The notes under the pieces were generated by a model. The model had not been told where the DNA came from and searched no databases. It was given only the letters and a program-made list of their open reading frames with translations. From Bryobacterales bacterium (GTDB lineage Bacteria; Acidobacteriota; Terriglobia; Bryobacterales; Bryobacteraceae), in the NCBI GenBank assembly GCA_016721425.1, contig JADKID010000036.1:1-5939 (forward strand): a stretch of 5,939 nt of DNA, in the 5' to 3' direction. Of the stretch, positions 1-5,939 are shown piece after piece. The position numbers were made by a program, and so were the translations under genes. The number at the start of each line of letters is the position of its first letter. Positions within the stretch are counted from its first letter, which is position 1.

Positions 1-134
1 CCCCAGAGATCGAAAAGGCCATCCTGGACTGTCGCATGTCGCAGCCGACCAACGGCTGCCTGGCCGTCACCCAGAAGCTCAACCTGCATAGCTTCAACTT
101 CAGTTCCAAGGGCGTGCGCGCGGCGAGCCGCCAC
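1..134 (+). pseudogene. IS481-like transposase fragment, N-terminal helix-turn-helix part only
   Basis: The frame that starts at base 3 is open from the window edge and reads PEIEKAILDCRMSQPTNGC, followed by LAVTQKL and then SSKGVRAASRH. This matches the helix-turn-helix region of IS481/ISNCY-type transposases, which typically has an 'E-x-E-x-AIL' helix, a 'P(T/A)xGxxxVxxxL' helix and an 'SSGGVRxxWxRH' recognition helix (family knowledge, recalled). After the RH at bases 129-134 the frame stays open to 488 but no longer resembles a transposase: the expected continuation and the DDE catalytic domain are absent, and from 203 onward the opposite strand holds a real gene. The element is therefore truncated here, or it is broken by an indel followed by a deletion. 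The 5' part lies outside the window. An unrelated HTH protein is possible but less likely. Confidence 0.62.
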
Positions 135-141
135 ATTCCTG

Positions 142-171
142 CCTGGTGGGCGCCAGATTCACCCGACCAGG
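142..171. repeat. Imperfect inverted repeat downstream of the 65-residue gene
   Basis: CCTGGTGGG at 142-150 pairs with CCCgACCAGG at 162-171, a 9-bp stem with one bulged G at 165 and an 11-base loop. It lies just past the stop of the minus-strand gene at 203-400 and just past the end of the transposase similarity. Neither strand has a following T-run, so it is not a standard rho-independent terminator. It could be a weak terminator, an mRNA 3'-end stabiliser or chance. Confidence 0.4.
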
Positions 172-202
172 GTATCTTTGTGGCGGCTCCGCGCAGCATC
201 AG

Positions 203-400
203 CTATTTCGACTGCTTCTTGCCTTCGTTCTCCATGAACTTGGCAAATTGGGGCAAGGAAACTCCGAACCATTGGCGGCCGCTCTTGGGAGCCCAAAGCA
301 CACCGCTGGGTTTCACTCTGATGTGTCCCACCACCTTGCCGCCAGAGTCGATAATCTCGAAATCCTCGTATTTGCGCGGCCTGAATGCGTTGACCGACAT
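203..400 (-). CDS. Small conserved-looking protein of unknown function, 65 residues
   Basis: The gene starts at ATG (400) and ends at TAG (203). A perfect GGAGG (complement of 407-411) lies six bases before the ATG, which makes this start and this gene convincing. The protein is short, soluble and basic at its C-terminus, ending in EGKKQSK, with no signal peptide or membrane segment. The centre reads GHIRVKPSGVLWAPK and then WFGVSLPQFAKFM, a pattern I recall from hypothetical proteins of proteobacteria but cannot attach to a named function. It reads as a small beta-rich domain followed by a helix. It is 124 bases downstream of the PDZ-protein gene, so it may share that transcript or use its own promoter. 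It is intact, unlike the genes on either side. Confidence 0.8.
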   Translation of the reverse strand: MSVNAFRPRKYEDFEIIDSGGKVVGHIRVKPSGVLWAPKSGRQWFGVSLPQFAKFMENEGKKQSK

Positions 401-457
401 CGTGAACCTCCGGTACTTCGTTGAAAATGAGGCAAACCAGAAAAGGCCCTGTCGGCT

Positions 458-483
458 ATTGTACCTTTCTGCTGGCGAATCAA
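458..483 (-). promoter_or_regulatory. Weak candidate promoter for the 65-residue gene
   Basis: On the minus strand TTGATT (complement of 478-483) and TACAAT (complement of 458-463) resemble -35 and -10 boxes. They lie in the 124-base gap before the gene at 203-400. The spacer is only 14 bases, short for a sigma-70 promoter, so the -10-like box is the better half of this call. The rest of the 401-524 gap shows only the GGAGG at 407-411. Confidence 0.25.
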
Positions 484-524
484 GCTAGCGCTTTTGAGAT
501 TGAATACTCGGTAAACGGCGACCT

Positions 525-1501
525 CTACTTGCGGTCAAGTCGCAGCTCCAGAGTGCGTGCATCCCGCCACAAGACGATGGTAACCGGCAACCCAGGCGGA
601 TAATTCATCCGTGCCTGATCGAAATCGTCTGTACTATTCACGTCTTCGTCTCCGAGCCTGAGGACAACATCGCCTGCGCGAATGCCCATTTCATGTGCCA
701 ACCCGTCTGTTTGTACCAACGTGATGAGAATTCCTTCGCATCGTTTAGGCCAATGTTTCTTGCTAGCTCCGGCGGGATCTTCTTCGTGCGTACGCCGAAG
801 AATAGTGATTGGTCGCTCCCCTGTGCTGGCGCTCCGTCACTCGGCCTGCACTGCATGCACTCCCTATGAGTCCGGATCGGCTCAATCGCGAGGCGACTGA
901 CTTGCAGTAGGATGCGTGCATATCAGAAACCGTGGCGGCTTTCGTCCTGCCGGTTTGGGAATCAGCAATCCATAAGACAGCATTTGTTTCCACGCTTACG
1001 AGCATGGCCCTCACAAAAAGGGCGACTGGCCCGTTCTCATCCGGACGCCCGCGGTACTCAAACATGGAGGATGGTGAATCTACTATTGAACCAGACGGCA
1101 CAAGCTTCGGAAGATGAAACGCATCCACACCGTACTCCCCAGGCGCCATCAACAAATAGCTGTCCATAGACTCTCGGCGCAGCGTGGCTAGAGCCAGTGA
1201 GTCGGACATCGATCGCGTTGGCGGAAGCAACTGGATACTGGATTGCGCAAATACGCCTTGCTTTATCAATTCAGCAGACATCCTTGCTTCCAACTTACTG
1301 CGCTCGACGAGATTTGGTGATCCAACTATTACCGCAATACGGCTAACGGCAAGGTCGGCGGATGCGGGATCACGATACGATGTCGTGGTGGTAGTTGCAC
1401 ACCCCACAAACGAAAAGGCAATGGGCTACTACCACCACCACATGCGATGCTGTCCTGAGAGGATCAATATGGGCCTTTTCATTCAATGATTGGCTGCTCA
1501 C
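525..1501 (-). CDS. Probable lipoprotein with C-terminal PDZ domain, interrupted by frameshifts
   Basis: Reading from GTG 1501 (overlapping the upstream TGA as GTGA), the product begins MSSQSLNEKAHIDPLRTASH, then a hydrophobic VVVVVAHCLFVCG, which resembles a signal sequence. Changing frame at the GGGG run (complement of 1402-1405) joins this to CATTTTTSYRDP, so the Cys would be the lipidation site. The next segment (about 1400-860) ends in VLWIADSQT...SVASRLSRSGLI, a pattern seen in outer-membrane-associated lipoproteins. A second frame change somewhere in 807-866 leads to LFFGVRTKKIPPELARNIGLNDAK. A third at 733-734 leads to ILITLVQTDGLAHEMGIRAGDVVL, which is an unmistakable PDZ domain with its GIRAGDVVL core; the gene ends at TAG 525. 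The corrected length is about 325 residues. The PDZ domain would bind peptide tails in the periplasm. A GTG at 1407 could be an alternative start, but it would leave no signal peptide. The function is unknown. The frameshifts may be sequencing errors or decay. Confidence 0.6.
1380..1443. repeat. Inverted repeat, 18-base arms (16/18 match), 28-base spacer
   Basis: The left arm at 1380-1397 (ATGTCGTGGTGGTAGTTG) and the reverse complement of the right arm at 1426-1443 (ATGTGGTGGTGGTAGTAG) agree at 16 of 18 positions. The arms fall in the signal-sequence Val run and the Thr run of the lipoprotein gene, so repetitive codons explain part of the symmetry. In RNA the arms could form a long hairpin spanning the proposed lipidation site and the frameshifted G-run. 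Confidence 0.6.
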
Positions 1502-1623
1502 GCGCGTACCGACCTTTCATTTGCCGCTTCCTCTAGACTCTCACCCATTTCCGGTTGTCGTGGTCCTGGCCGCCCTAGGTCAAGTTGCGGCTGAATCGGA
1601 TTCATTGGGTTGGCGCCGGACAT
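1498..1623 (-). CDS. Small ORF, 41 residues, Pro-rich hydrophilic protein
   Basis: The ORF starts at ATG (1623) and ends at TGA (1500-1498). AGGTGA (complement of 1628-1633) sits four bases before the ATG, a good ribosome binding site. The product begins MSGANPMNPIQPQLDLGRPG and ends EEAANERSVRA: an N-terminal half rich in Pro, Asn and Gln, then a charged, likely helical tail. There is no signal peptide or membrane segment. Its stop overlaps the proposed GTG start of the lipoprotein gene as GTGA, which suggests translational coupling and supports both starts. I do not recognise it. The 94 bases upstream (1624-1717), between it and the nuclease gene, show no clear promoter or terminator. It could be a leader ORF, a small partner protein or a chance ORF. 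Confidence 0.5.
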   Translation of the reverse strand: MSGANPMNPIQPQLDLGRPGPRQPEMGESLEEAANERSVRA

Positions 1624-1717
1624 GCCGTCACCTGATTCGGCCACTCCACGGCCTTCGTAGTGCAGATTGCTTCAAATGTGGCGGAAGGGATCCATTGCGA
1701 CGACTTCTGTTGTGTGC

Positions 1718-2838
1718 TTACACCCCAGCTTTTCCCACAATCAGGTCCGCGTCCATGGCCTGCAGGCTGGCCGCCCCTCCGTCAATGCCAACGAAGAAAG
1801 GTGCGCCCGCACGCACAGCGACGAAGTGTATGAGGCTGGCTGGGAGTGGGCCATCCAGGTCTCCATCCATCCACCCTAGATCAACGGAACTTATCGGCCG
1901 GTCCAGACGGGCAACTGCCATAAACGTCGTGAGCGGCATCCAGTACCGCGCCGTCGTCATGTCCTTTGTTGTGTACTGGAACCGTCGAGTGTAAGCGGCC
2001 AAACCGCCTGGCTCATCCAGGATGCGCAATAGGCCACCTACACCGTGTCGCACACCCACCCATCCACCGACTCGCAACTTCAGCTCGTCATAAAGGAGTG
2101 TCGCCTCGGTACTCGCGTTCAGACCGCCTGACGCCGACTCGCGCTCGTAGGGGTACCCCTCGAAGCCGTCCTCAATGAACCGCCGCAGAGCTTTGAGTGT
2201 GTGGCGCGTGCCTTCATGGAGGGGCTCGATGTCGCCGGCCGCCTCTTTAGCCAGAAGATTACCGAGGGCGCGGGACACAGATGGCCACGAGCCGCCATTG
2301 TCCCAAGTCATCAGAACCTTGCCATCGCCGGATTCGGCTGAAGGCCGGCCCATTCCTCCTGAACGGATCGATGCATTGCCATGCTCAGTCGGCACCAGGA
2401 AGACCATGAGGATTCGTCTGTCCTGAATCGTGCCTCCGTGCTCTCGCGTATCCCGATGTACTCGCGCCTCAATTGGCTGGGATCCGACGCGGAGGTGCTG
2501 AAGATCTTGTTCTCGATCAGGATCGTCCAGCGGTGGTCGCCAACCTCGAGGTTCACAACCACATCGATGAATGCCTGCTTAACGTTCAGTTCCAGGAAAG
2601 TCTCGCAGGCAGCAATGCCCTCACTGTTGTGGCGCAGATGCGTGCGAAGATTCGCCGCCAGAGCACCAATCTCGTCCGGCGCACCATTCGCCTTCCCTGC
2701 CTCCGACATGAACTCCGCAAGGAATGCGTACCCCAACCCATGTTCCATCGCGGGATTCAACAACCAGGCCAGTATGGCGGACGCATACTCCTCCTGGAAT
2801 CCCTTTTTCGCGGACGCGAATACCTTGAAGATGTTCAC
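1718..2838 (-). CDS. PD-(D/E)XK nuclease superfamily protein, one frameshift
   Basis: The gene starts at GTG (2838), with AAGGAG (complement of 2847-2852) eight bases upstream, and ends at TAA (1718). The N-terminal part has AILAWLLNPAMEHGLGYAFL at about residues 21-40, then IDVVV (D92), then ILIENKI (E109, K111), then a QLRREY helix (Q122). This D...ExK...QLxxY layout is that of the PD-(D/E)XK nuclease family annotated PDDEXK_4 (family knowledge), where the acidic residues bind Mg2+ and Lys supports phosphodiester cleavage. Near 2405-2450 the frame must shift by one missing base, so that YIGIRE continues as HGGTIQDRRILMVFLVPTE. The rest continues through GKVLMTWDNGGSWPSV and a helical C-terminal region. 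The corrected length is about 373 residues, normal for the family. Unless corrected, the product would be a 175-residue protein that keeps the catalytic core. Its DNA or RNA target is unknown; defence or mobile-element roles are common in the superfamily. Confidence 0.75.
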
Positions 2839-2898
2839 CGTGCGTGCTCCTTCTTCCCTGCGCCAATTGAGTTCGCGTCCCGGCTTCTGACAGACCGT

Positions 2899-3432
2899 CT
2901 AGTCGATCACTTGAATCTGCTTCTTGATGCGCTCCTCCAGGAGCCACACATCTTCTTCGTTGACATCAAAGCATGGCTTTCCTGGCGTGAGTACCACAAT
3001 GTCGTACGCATGATCCAGGATCGGTTTGAGCAACCATTTCGAGTACGGTACCGATCGTGGGTCTGCGTAGTACTTGAATCTTCTATGAAGCTGATCTCGT
3101 AGAACTGCTCTTTCGTCGGCATCGAGCGTTGTCAGCTCCATGCCCACGACCAAAGGATCTTCCCTTGGCGGTGCATCCGCGAATCCGATCTTAGACCAGA
3201 GCTTTGCGCCGTGATCGATGAAGATCTTTATCACTTTGTGGGGATCGCTCTTGTGCCGCAGGGTAAGACTACCCTTTTGAACTATGACGCCCCGCCACTC
3301 AGCACGCTTGACTTCATTTTGGAGTACCGCTGCGGCTACACGGGCGACTCGCGCCGCGTCATTTTGGCGTAGCGGCGTTGTGCGCCAACAGCCCCCAGTG
3401 TGCTCGTCGATCGGCTTCACCTGACTCGACAT
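2899..3432 (-). CDS. Unrecognised protein, 177 residues
   Basis: I chose ATG 3432 because a perfect GGAGG (complement of 3438-3442) lies five bases upstream. The same frame is open to GTG 3504, which would add 24 residues (beginning VPRIGIIAATRTNQD) but has no good ribosome binding site. The gene ends at TAG 2899. The protein is soluble, mixed alpha/beta and rich in charged residues, with no signal peptide or membrane segment. Notable parts are VARVAAAVLQNEVKRAEW (helix), HKVIKIFIDHGAKLWSKIGF and the C-terminal YDIVVLTPGKPCFDVNEEDVW followed by a Lys/Arg helix. I see no catalytic signature that I can name. It lies between the metallohydrolase and the nuclease-like gene on the same strand, 60 bases before the nuclease start, so a shared transcript and a shared task are plausible. 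Its frame is intact. Confidence 0.75.
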   Translation of the reverse strand: MSSQVKPIDEHTGGCWRTTPLRQNDAARVARVAAAVLQNEVKRAEWRGVIVQKGSLTLRHKSDPHKVIKIFIDHGAKLWSKIGFADAPPREDPLVVGMELTTLDADERAVLRDQLHRRFKYYADPRSVPYSKWLLKPILDHAYDIVVLTPGKPCFDVNEEDVWLLEERIKKQIQVID

Positions 3433-3437
3433 ATAAA

Positions 3438-3442
3438 CCTCC
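3438..3442 (-). promoter_or_regulatory. Ribosome binding site GGAGG deciding start at 3432
   Basis: GGAGG is followed by TTTAT and then ATG on the minus strand. It is a far better initiation site than the upstream in-frame GTG at 3504, so it favours the shorter 177-residue product. Confidence 0.65.
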
Positions 3443-3519
3443 ACGAGCTCATAGCGGTCTTGGTTGGTGCGCGTTGCGGCAATGATGCCGATGCGCGGTA
3501 CCACTCACGGTGCTAATCT

Positions 3520-4824
3520 TCAGGCCTCAAGTGCGAGGATCGCGCCGTCATCGACCACTGAGATAGTAGGCCCAAGAGTCGCGTACAATTCCGGCACCAA
3601 CGTATGCATCGGCACCACCCTCCGAGGCACCAGCGCCTCCACCACCGAGCCAGATCCTCCGGATGCGCGCCCAACGGAATGCAGACTCGTCAAGCTGCCA
3701 CCCGCCTGATCAATGGCCTCCACCACCCGCTTGTTGCGGTCATCAGCCAGATACCCGCTCCACATCGAGTAGATCATCTGCGCGCCCTTGAGCGTCCCGT
3801 GCCGCAGGTGGTCATCGAGCATCGAGTTCCGGAACATCGCCACGAATTCGGACGGGCGGTCGCACACCGTTTGCCAGCGCACGCCCTGGGCCCCGGCCCG
3901 CTTCATGAAGTCCCCGTAACCGCGCAACTCCATGAGGCTCGAGACGCGCTTCGGGAACAGTACGCGCACCGGCCCCCATTCCATCTTAGGCAGGCTGCCC
4001 ACCTCGCTGAGGGAGTCGAGCACCAGTGCGATGTAGGGGTCGATCAGCAGCTTGCGTCCGCTCTGCAGCGCCGCCCTGTAGATCGTGACCAGCCTGTCGA
4101 TGTTCTGCCCTGAAGACCACGCCAGCACCAGACCGGTGGCCGCGCGCATGGCATCAATCATCGCGATCTCGATATCGCGCTCGCTAGGTTGCGGCTCGCC
4201 CTTGTCCCGCGCCAGCGTGGTGCCCTCCAGAAGAAGGGCGTCCACCCCGCGCGGCCCGTGGGCCACGAGATGCTCGAACATCGATTCCTTGCGTCCGTGC
4301 GCCCGCAGGTCGCCCGAGTATAGGACACGTCGCCCTCCTGATTCGACCAGAAATGCGTAAGCATCGAAGGCACTGTGATCGACCAGGTAGGGAGTAATCC
4401 GAAACGGTCCGATTTCCAGCACCTGCTCGTGGCGCACTTCGGGGCCGGCCGGTCCCAGCGCCGGCGCACCCATGATGCGAGCAGTCAGGTCCATCAATCG
4501 CCTGGCGTACTTGCCGGCAACGATGGGGATGTCCGGCCTGGCGAAGCTCGCCAGCCCATAGTGGTCCGCATACGCGTGACTGACGAGCAGGGCCAGGATG
4601 GGGTCACCCGAGCCCTGCGCGTACAGTCCGTCCACGGCAGGTAGGACGCCGGCGGCCATCAGGTCCTTGACGGCGGCGGCGTCCCAGGTGCCGTCCGGCC
4701 GCGAACGCGGCAGCTGGGCATCAAGGGGAAGCCCAAGATCCAGGATGAGCCGCGCCCCCGGCACAGCCAGCTCGACGCAATTGCCGCCAATCTGCCGGGC
4801 ACCCCTGTGCATCGTGATCTTCAA
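3520..4824 (-). CDS. Metallo-beta-lactamase/beta-CASP fold (RNase J-like) protein with altered metal-site residues
   Basis: The 434-residue product starts at TTG (4824), whose bases overlap the TGA of the upstream gene. GGGGAG (complement of 4833-4838) lies eight bases before it, and the encoded KITMHRGARQIGGNCVEL matches the expected first strand of the family; ATG 4812 would cut that strand. Visible motifs are LILDLGLPLD (28-35), SHAYADHYG (82-90; motif 2), VDHSAFDA (motif 3, H150), YSGDLRAHGRK (motif 4, D172), LLLEGTTL (motif A, E200), SLHSVGRAS (380-388) and RRVVPMHTLVPELY (motif C, H407). Family members are zinc-dependent nucleases or hydrolases that usually carry HxHxDH and an SGHAS-like motif B. 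Here these read HAYADH (Tyr85 for His) and VGRAS (Arg386 for His). The fold is clear, but activity may be reduced, changed or lost. Length and reading frame are intact. It is likely co-translated with the gene at 4821-5939. Confidence 0.9.
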   Translation of the reverse strand: MKITMHRGARQIGGNCVELAVPGARLILDLGLPLDAQLPRSRPDGTWDAAAVKDLMAAGVLPAVDGLYAQGSGDPILALLVSHAYADHYGLASFARPDIPIVAGKYARRLMDLTARIMGAPALGPAGPEVRHEQVLEIGPFRITPYLVDHSAFDAYAFLVESGGRRVLYSGDLRAHGRKESMFEHLVAHGPRGVDALLLEGTTLARDKGEPQPSERDIEIAMIDAMRAATGLVLAWSSGQNIDRLVTIYRAALQSGRKLLIDPYIALVLDSLSEVGSLPKMEWGPVRVLFPKRVSSLMELRGYGDFMKRAGAQGVRWQTVCDRPSEFVAMFRNSMLDDHLRHGTLKGAQMIYSMWSGYLADDRNKRVVEAIDQAGGSLTSLHSVGRASGGSGSVVEALVPRRVVPMHTLVPELYATLGPTISVVDDGAILALEA

Positions 4825-5939
4825 GTGTTGCGCTCCCCACGGCGGCTGGTTTCACGCGCCATGATGTCGGTCAGCTCCGTGCAGATGCCGTCCAGTGCCT
4901 GGTCGCCGGCCGAAACGATCGCGGCATCACCGCTGTCGTCGCTGGTGCCGTCCGTGGCGACCTCGTTCCGGTAGGCCAGGTAGTCGGCCCATTCCACGCT
5001 CCCGGTGAAGTCCGCCTCGACGACCATCGCGAAGCAGGGGACGGCGATCAGGTCGGGCGTCCCCGTCCGCGCCACATGCAGCTGCACCCCGCGCGCGAGA
5101 CACCACTTGGCCAGGCCGGCGACTCGATCGGCGTTGTCCCCGGCATAGACCACGGTTTCGTCCCGGCAGAGGCCCCGCGGCTCCGTGGTCGCGCACCGCC
5201 CTGCTGACACCCGCCACGTGATCTCCAGATGTGGATGGTCCGGATGCAGCCCCGAGATCACCAGGTTTGCCCACCTGGACACCGCGTACGTCGAATCCAT
5301 CGTCCCGCTGCCCCGCTCCACCACTTCCGCCAGGCCGCTGGCGATAAGCGGCGACGCCTCGAACAGCATCGCCTGTCCGCGGAAGGCGCCTGACTGGCGG
5401 CCCAGCACCTCGGTGAGCAGTACTGCCCCCTCGATCGGCTTCGGGCGCTCGAACTGCCGGAAGTAGAGGTGGGTCAGAAGTTCCACCTCCTCGTCGTTCA
5501 GGTTGTACTTCTCCTCGAGCATCGCGAACGGGTCGAGAAGGGACGTGTTGGCTCGCAGCTCTTCGATCTGCTTGCGTACTTGCGCAAGGCAGTGCTCGCA
5601 GTAGCGCAGTCGTGCTCGACACGTGTGCGGCGAGTCGAGGTCCTTCATTGTCGCTTGCCAAGCGCCGATGCCGAGTGTGTCGGCCCTGGCGAAGACTGCG
5701 TCGCGTTGGGCTTCGATTTCCTGCATGCCGCGGCGGTGTGACTCGACATCGGTGCTGGTGTTGCGGACGATGTCGGCAGCGCGCTCCAGGGATTCGAGGG
5801 TGGACTGCAGGTCGGGGGGGCAGGGGGCTCGTACATTTCTGCTGGGTCGATGGATTGGGTGAATTCTTGACGAATTGGTAGCGCAACTTCATTAGGCTGT
5901 AGATTTGGTGGTGGAGGTCTAGGAACAGGGGTTTGCGGG
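4821..5939 (-). CDS. Helical/winged-helix-like protein of unknown function, 5' end outside window, one frameshift
   Basis: The gene enters from the right edge and ends at TGA (4823-4821). At the edge the frame reads VPRPPPPNLQPNEVALPIRQ and then EFTQSIDPAEMYEPPAP. Its continuation PDLQSTLESLERAADIVRN lies in another frame, joined across the seven-G run at 5814-5820 (one base short). Downstream, a long helical part (about 5790-5560, with CEHCLAQVRKQIEEL) is followed by LLDPFAMLEEKYNLNDEEVELLTHLYF and MLFEASPLIASGLAEVVERG. This resembles the helical plus winged-helix segment that precedes some bacterial AAA+ ATPase domains, but no Walker motifs follow. Then comes an alpha/beta segment (VVYAGDNADRVAGLAKWCLARG, VPCFAMVVEADF, WADYLAYRNEV). 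It may be a scaffold or regulator of the coupled metallohydrolase. Without the frameshift correction, translation could begin at ATG 5726 (301 residues). The function is not recognised. Confidence 0.7.
4833..4838 (-). promoter_or_regulatory. Ribosome binding site GGGGAG for the TTG start of the metallohydrolase
   Basis: GGGGAG is eight bases before TTG 4824 and lies inside the last codons of the upstream gene. It supports the TTG start and the TTGA coupling. Confidence 0.55.

Noticed and set aside
135..488. Continuation of the plus-strand open frame after the transposase similarity
   Set aside because: It loses all family resemblance after base 134 and runs antisense through the well-supported 65-residue gene.
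1426..1431. Tandem TAGTAG as possible stop-codon readthrough or recoding
   Set aside because: The GTG 1501 frame passes through this stretch as Val codons and gives a better signal sequence, so no readthrough is needed.
1426..1443. Short CCA-type triplet repeats as a CRISPR or microsatellite array
   Set aside because: There are only a few triplets, with no spaced repeats; they encode a Val run in the proposed gene.
1395..1994. Plus-strand 199-codon open frame
   Set aside because: It is antisense to the nuclease C-terminal region, the 41-residue ORF and the lipoprotein start, with low-complexity, Arg-rich, Pro-rich content and no recognisable motif.
2473..3102. Plus-strand 209-codon open frame
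   Set aside because: It is antisense to the nuclease core (D...ExK) and to the 177-residue gene, both supported by ribosome binding sites.
3604..4113. Plus-strand 169-codon open frame
   Set aside because: It is antisense to the beta-CASP gene; His/Arg/Pro-rich content marks it as a shadow.
4927..5892. Minus-strand 321-codon open frame
   Set aside because: It overlaps the 4821-5939 gene in another frame. Its product is Arg/Gly/Pro-rich, typical of an out-of-frame reading of GC-rich coding sequence.

Overview
The window looks like an accessory region from a GC-rich Gram-negative bacterium, probably a proteobacterium. The reasons are the high GC content, the ATG/GTG/TTG starts with GGAGG-type ribosome binding sites, and a lipoprotein-like gene. 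I cannot name a genus. All recognisable complete genes lie on the minus strand; a transposase remnant at the extreme left is the only plus-strand gene.

Layout from right to left, in the direction of transcription. (1) A gene entering from beyond the right edge (4821-5939) encodes a protein with a proline-rich stretch, a helical segment and a winged-helix-like segment. (2) A metallo-beta-lactamase/beta-CASP (RNase J-like) protein (3520-4824) is joined to it by a TTGA stop/start overlap and carries two unusual substitutions at expected metal or active-site positions. (3) An unrecognised 177-residue protein (2899-3432). (4) A PD-(D/E)XK nuclease-like protein split by one frameshift (1718-2838). 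(5) A 41-residue ORF (1498-1623) overlaps by GTGA with (6) a probable lipoprotein with a C-terminal PDZ domain, read in several frames (525-1501). (7) A 65-residue conserved-looking small protein (203-400). The left edge (1-134) is the helix-turn-helix end of an IS481-like transposase.

Two themes stand out. First, a beta-CASP metallohydrolase, a helical/winged-helix partner, an unknown protein and a PD-(D/E)XK nuclease on one strand beside a transposase remnant resemble a defence or conflict cassette; this is inference from context. Second, at least four coding sequences or coding segments need a one-base correction to read through, and several of these sites fall in short G/C runs. Either the sequence contains residual indel errors or several neighbouring genes are decaying. 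GC content rises visibly to the right of about 3520 (one sampled line at 4441 is about 72% GC, against about 55% at 1321), so the right-hand pair may have a different origin from the left-hand genes.

No tRNA, rRNA, CRISPR array or convincing rho-independent terminator was seen.
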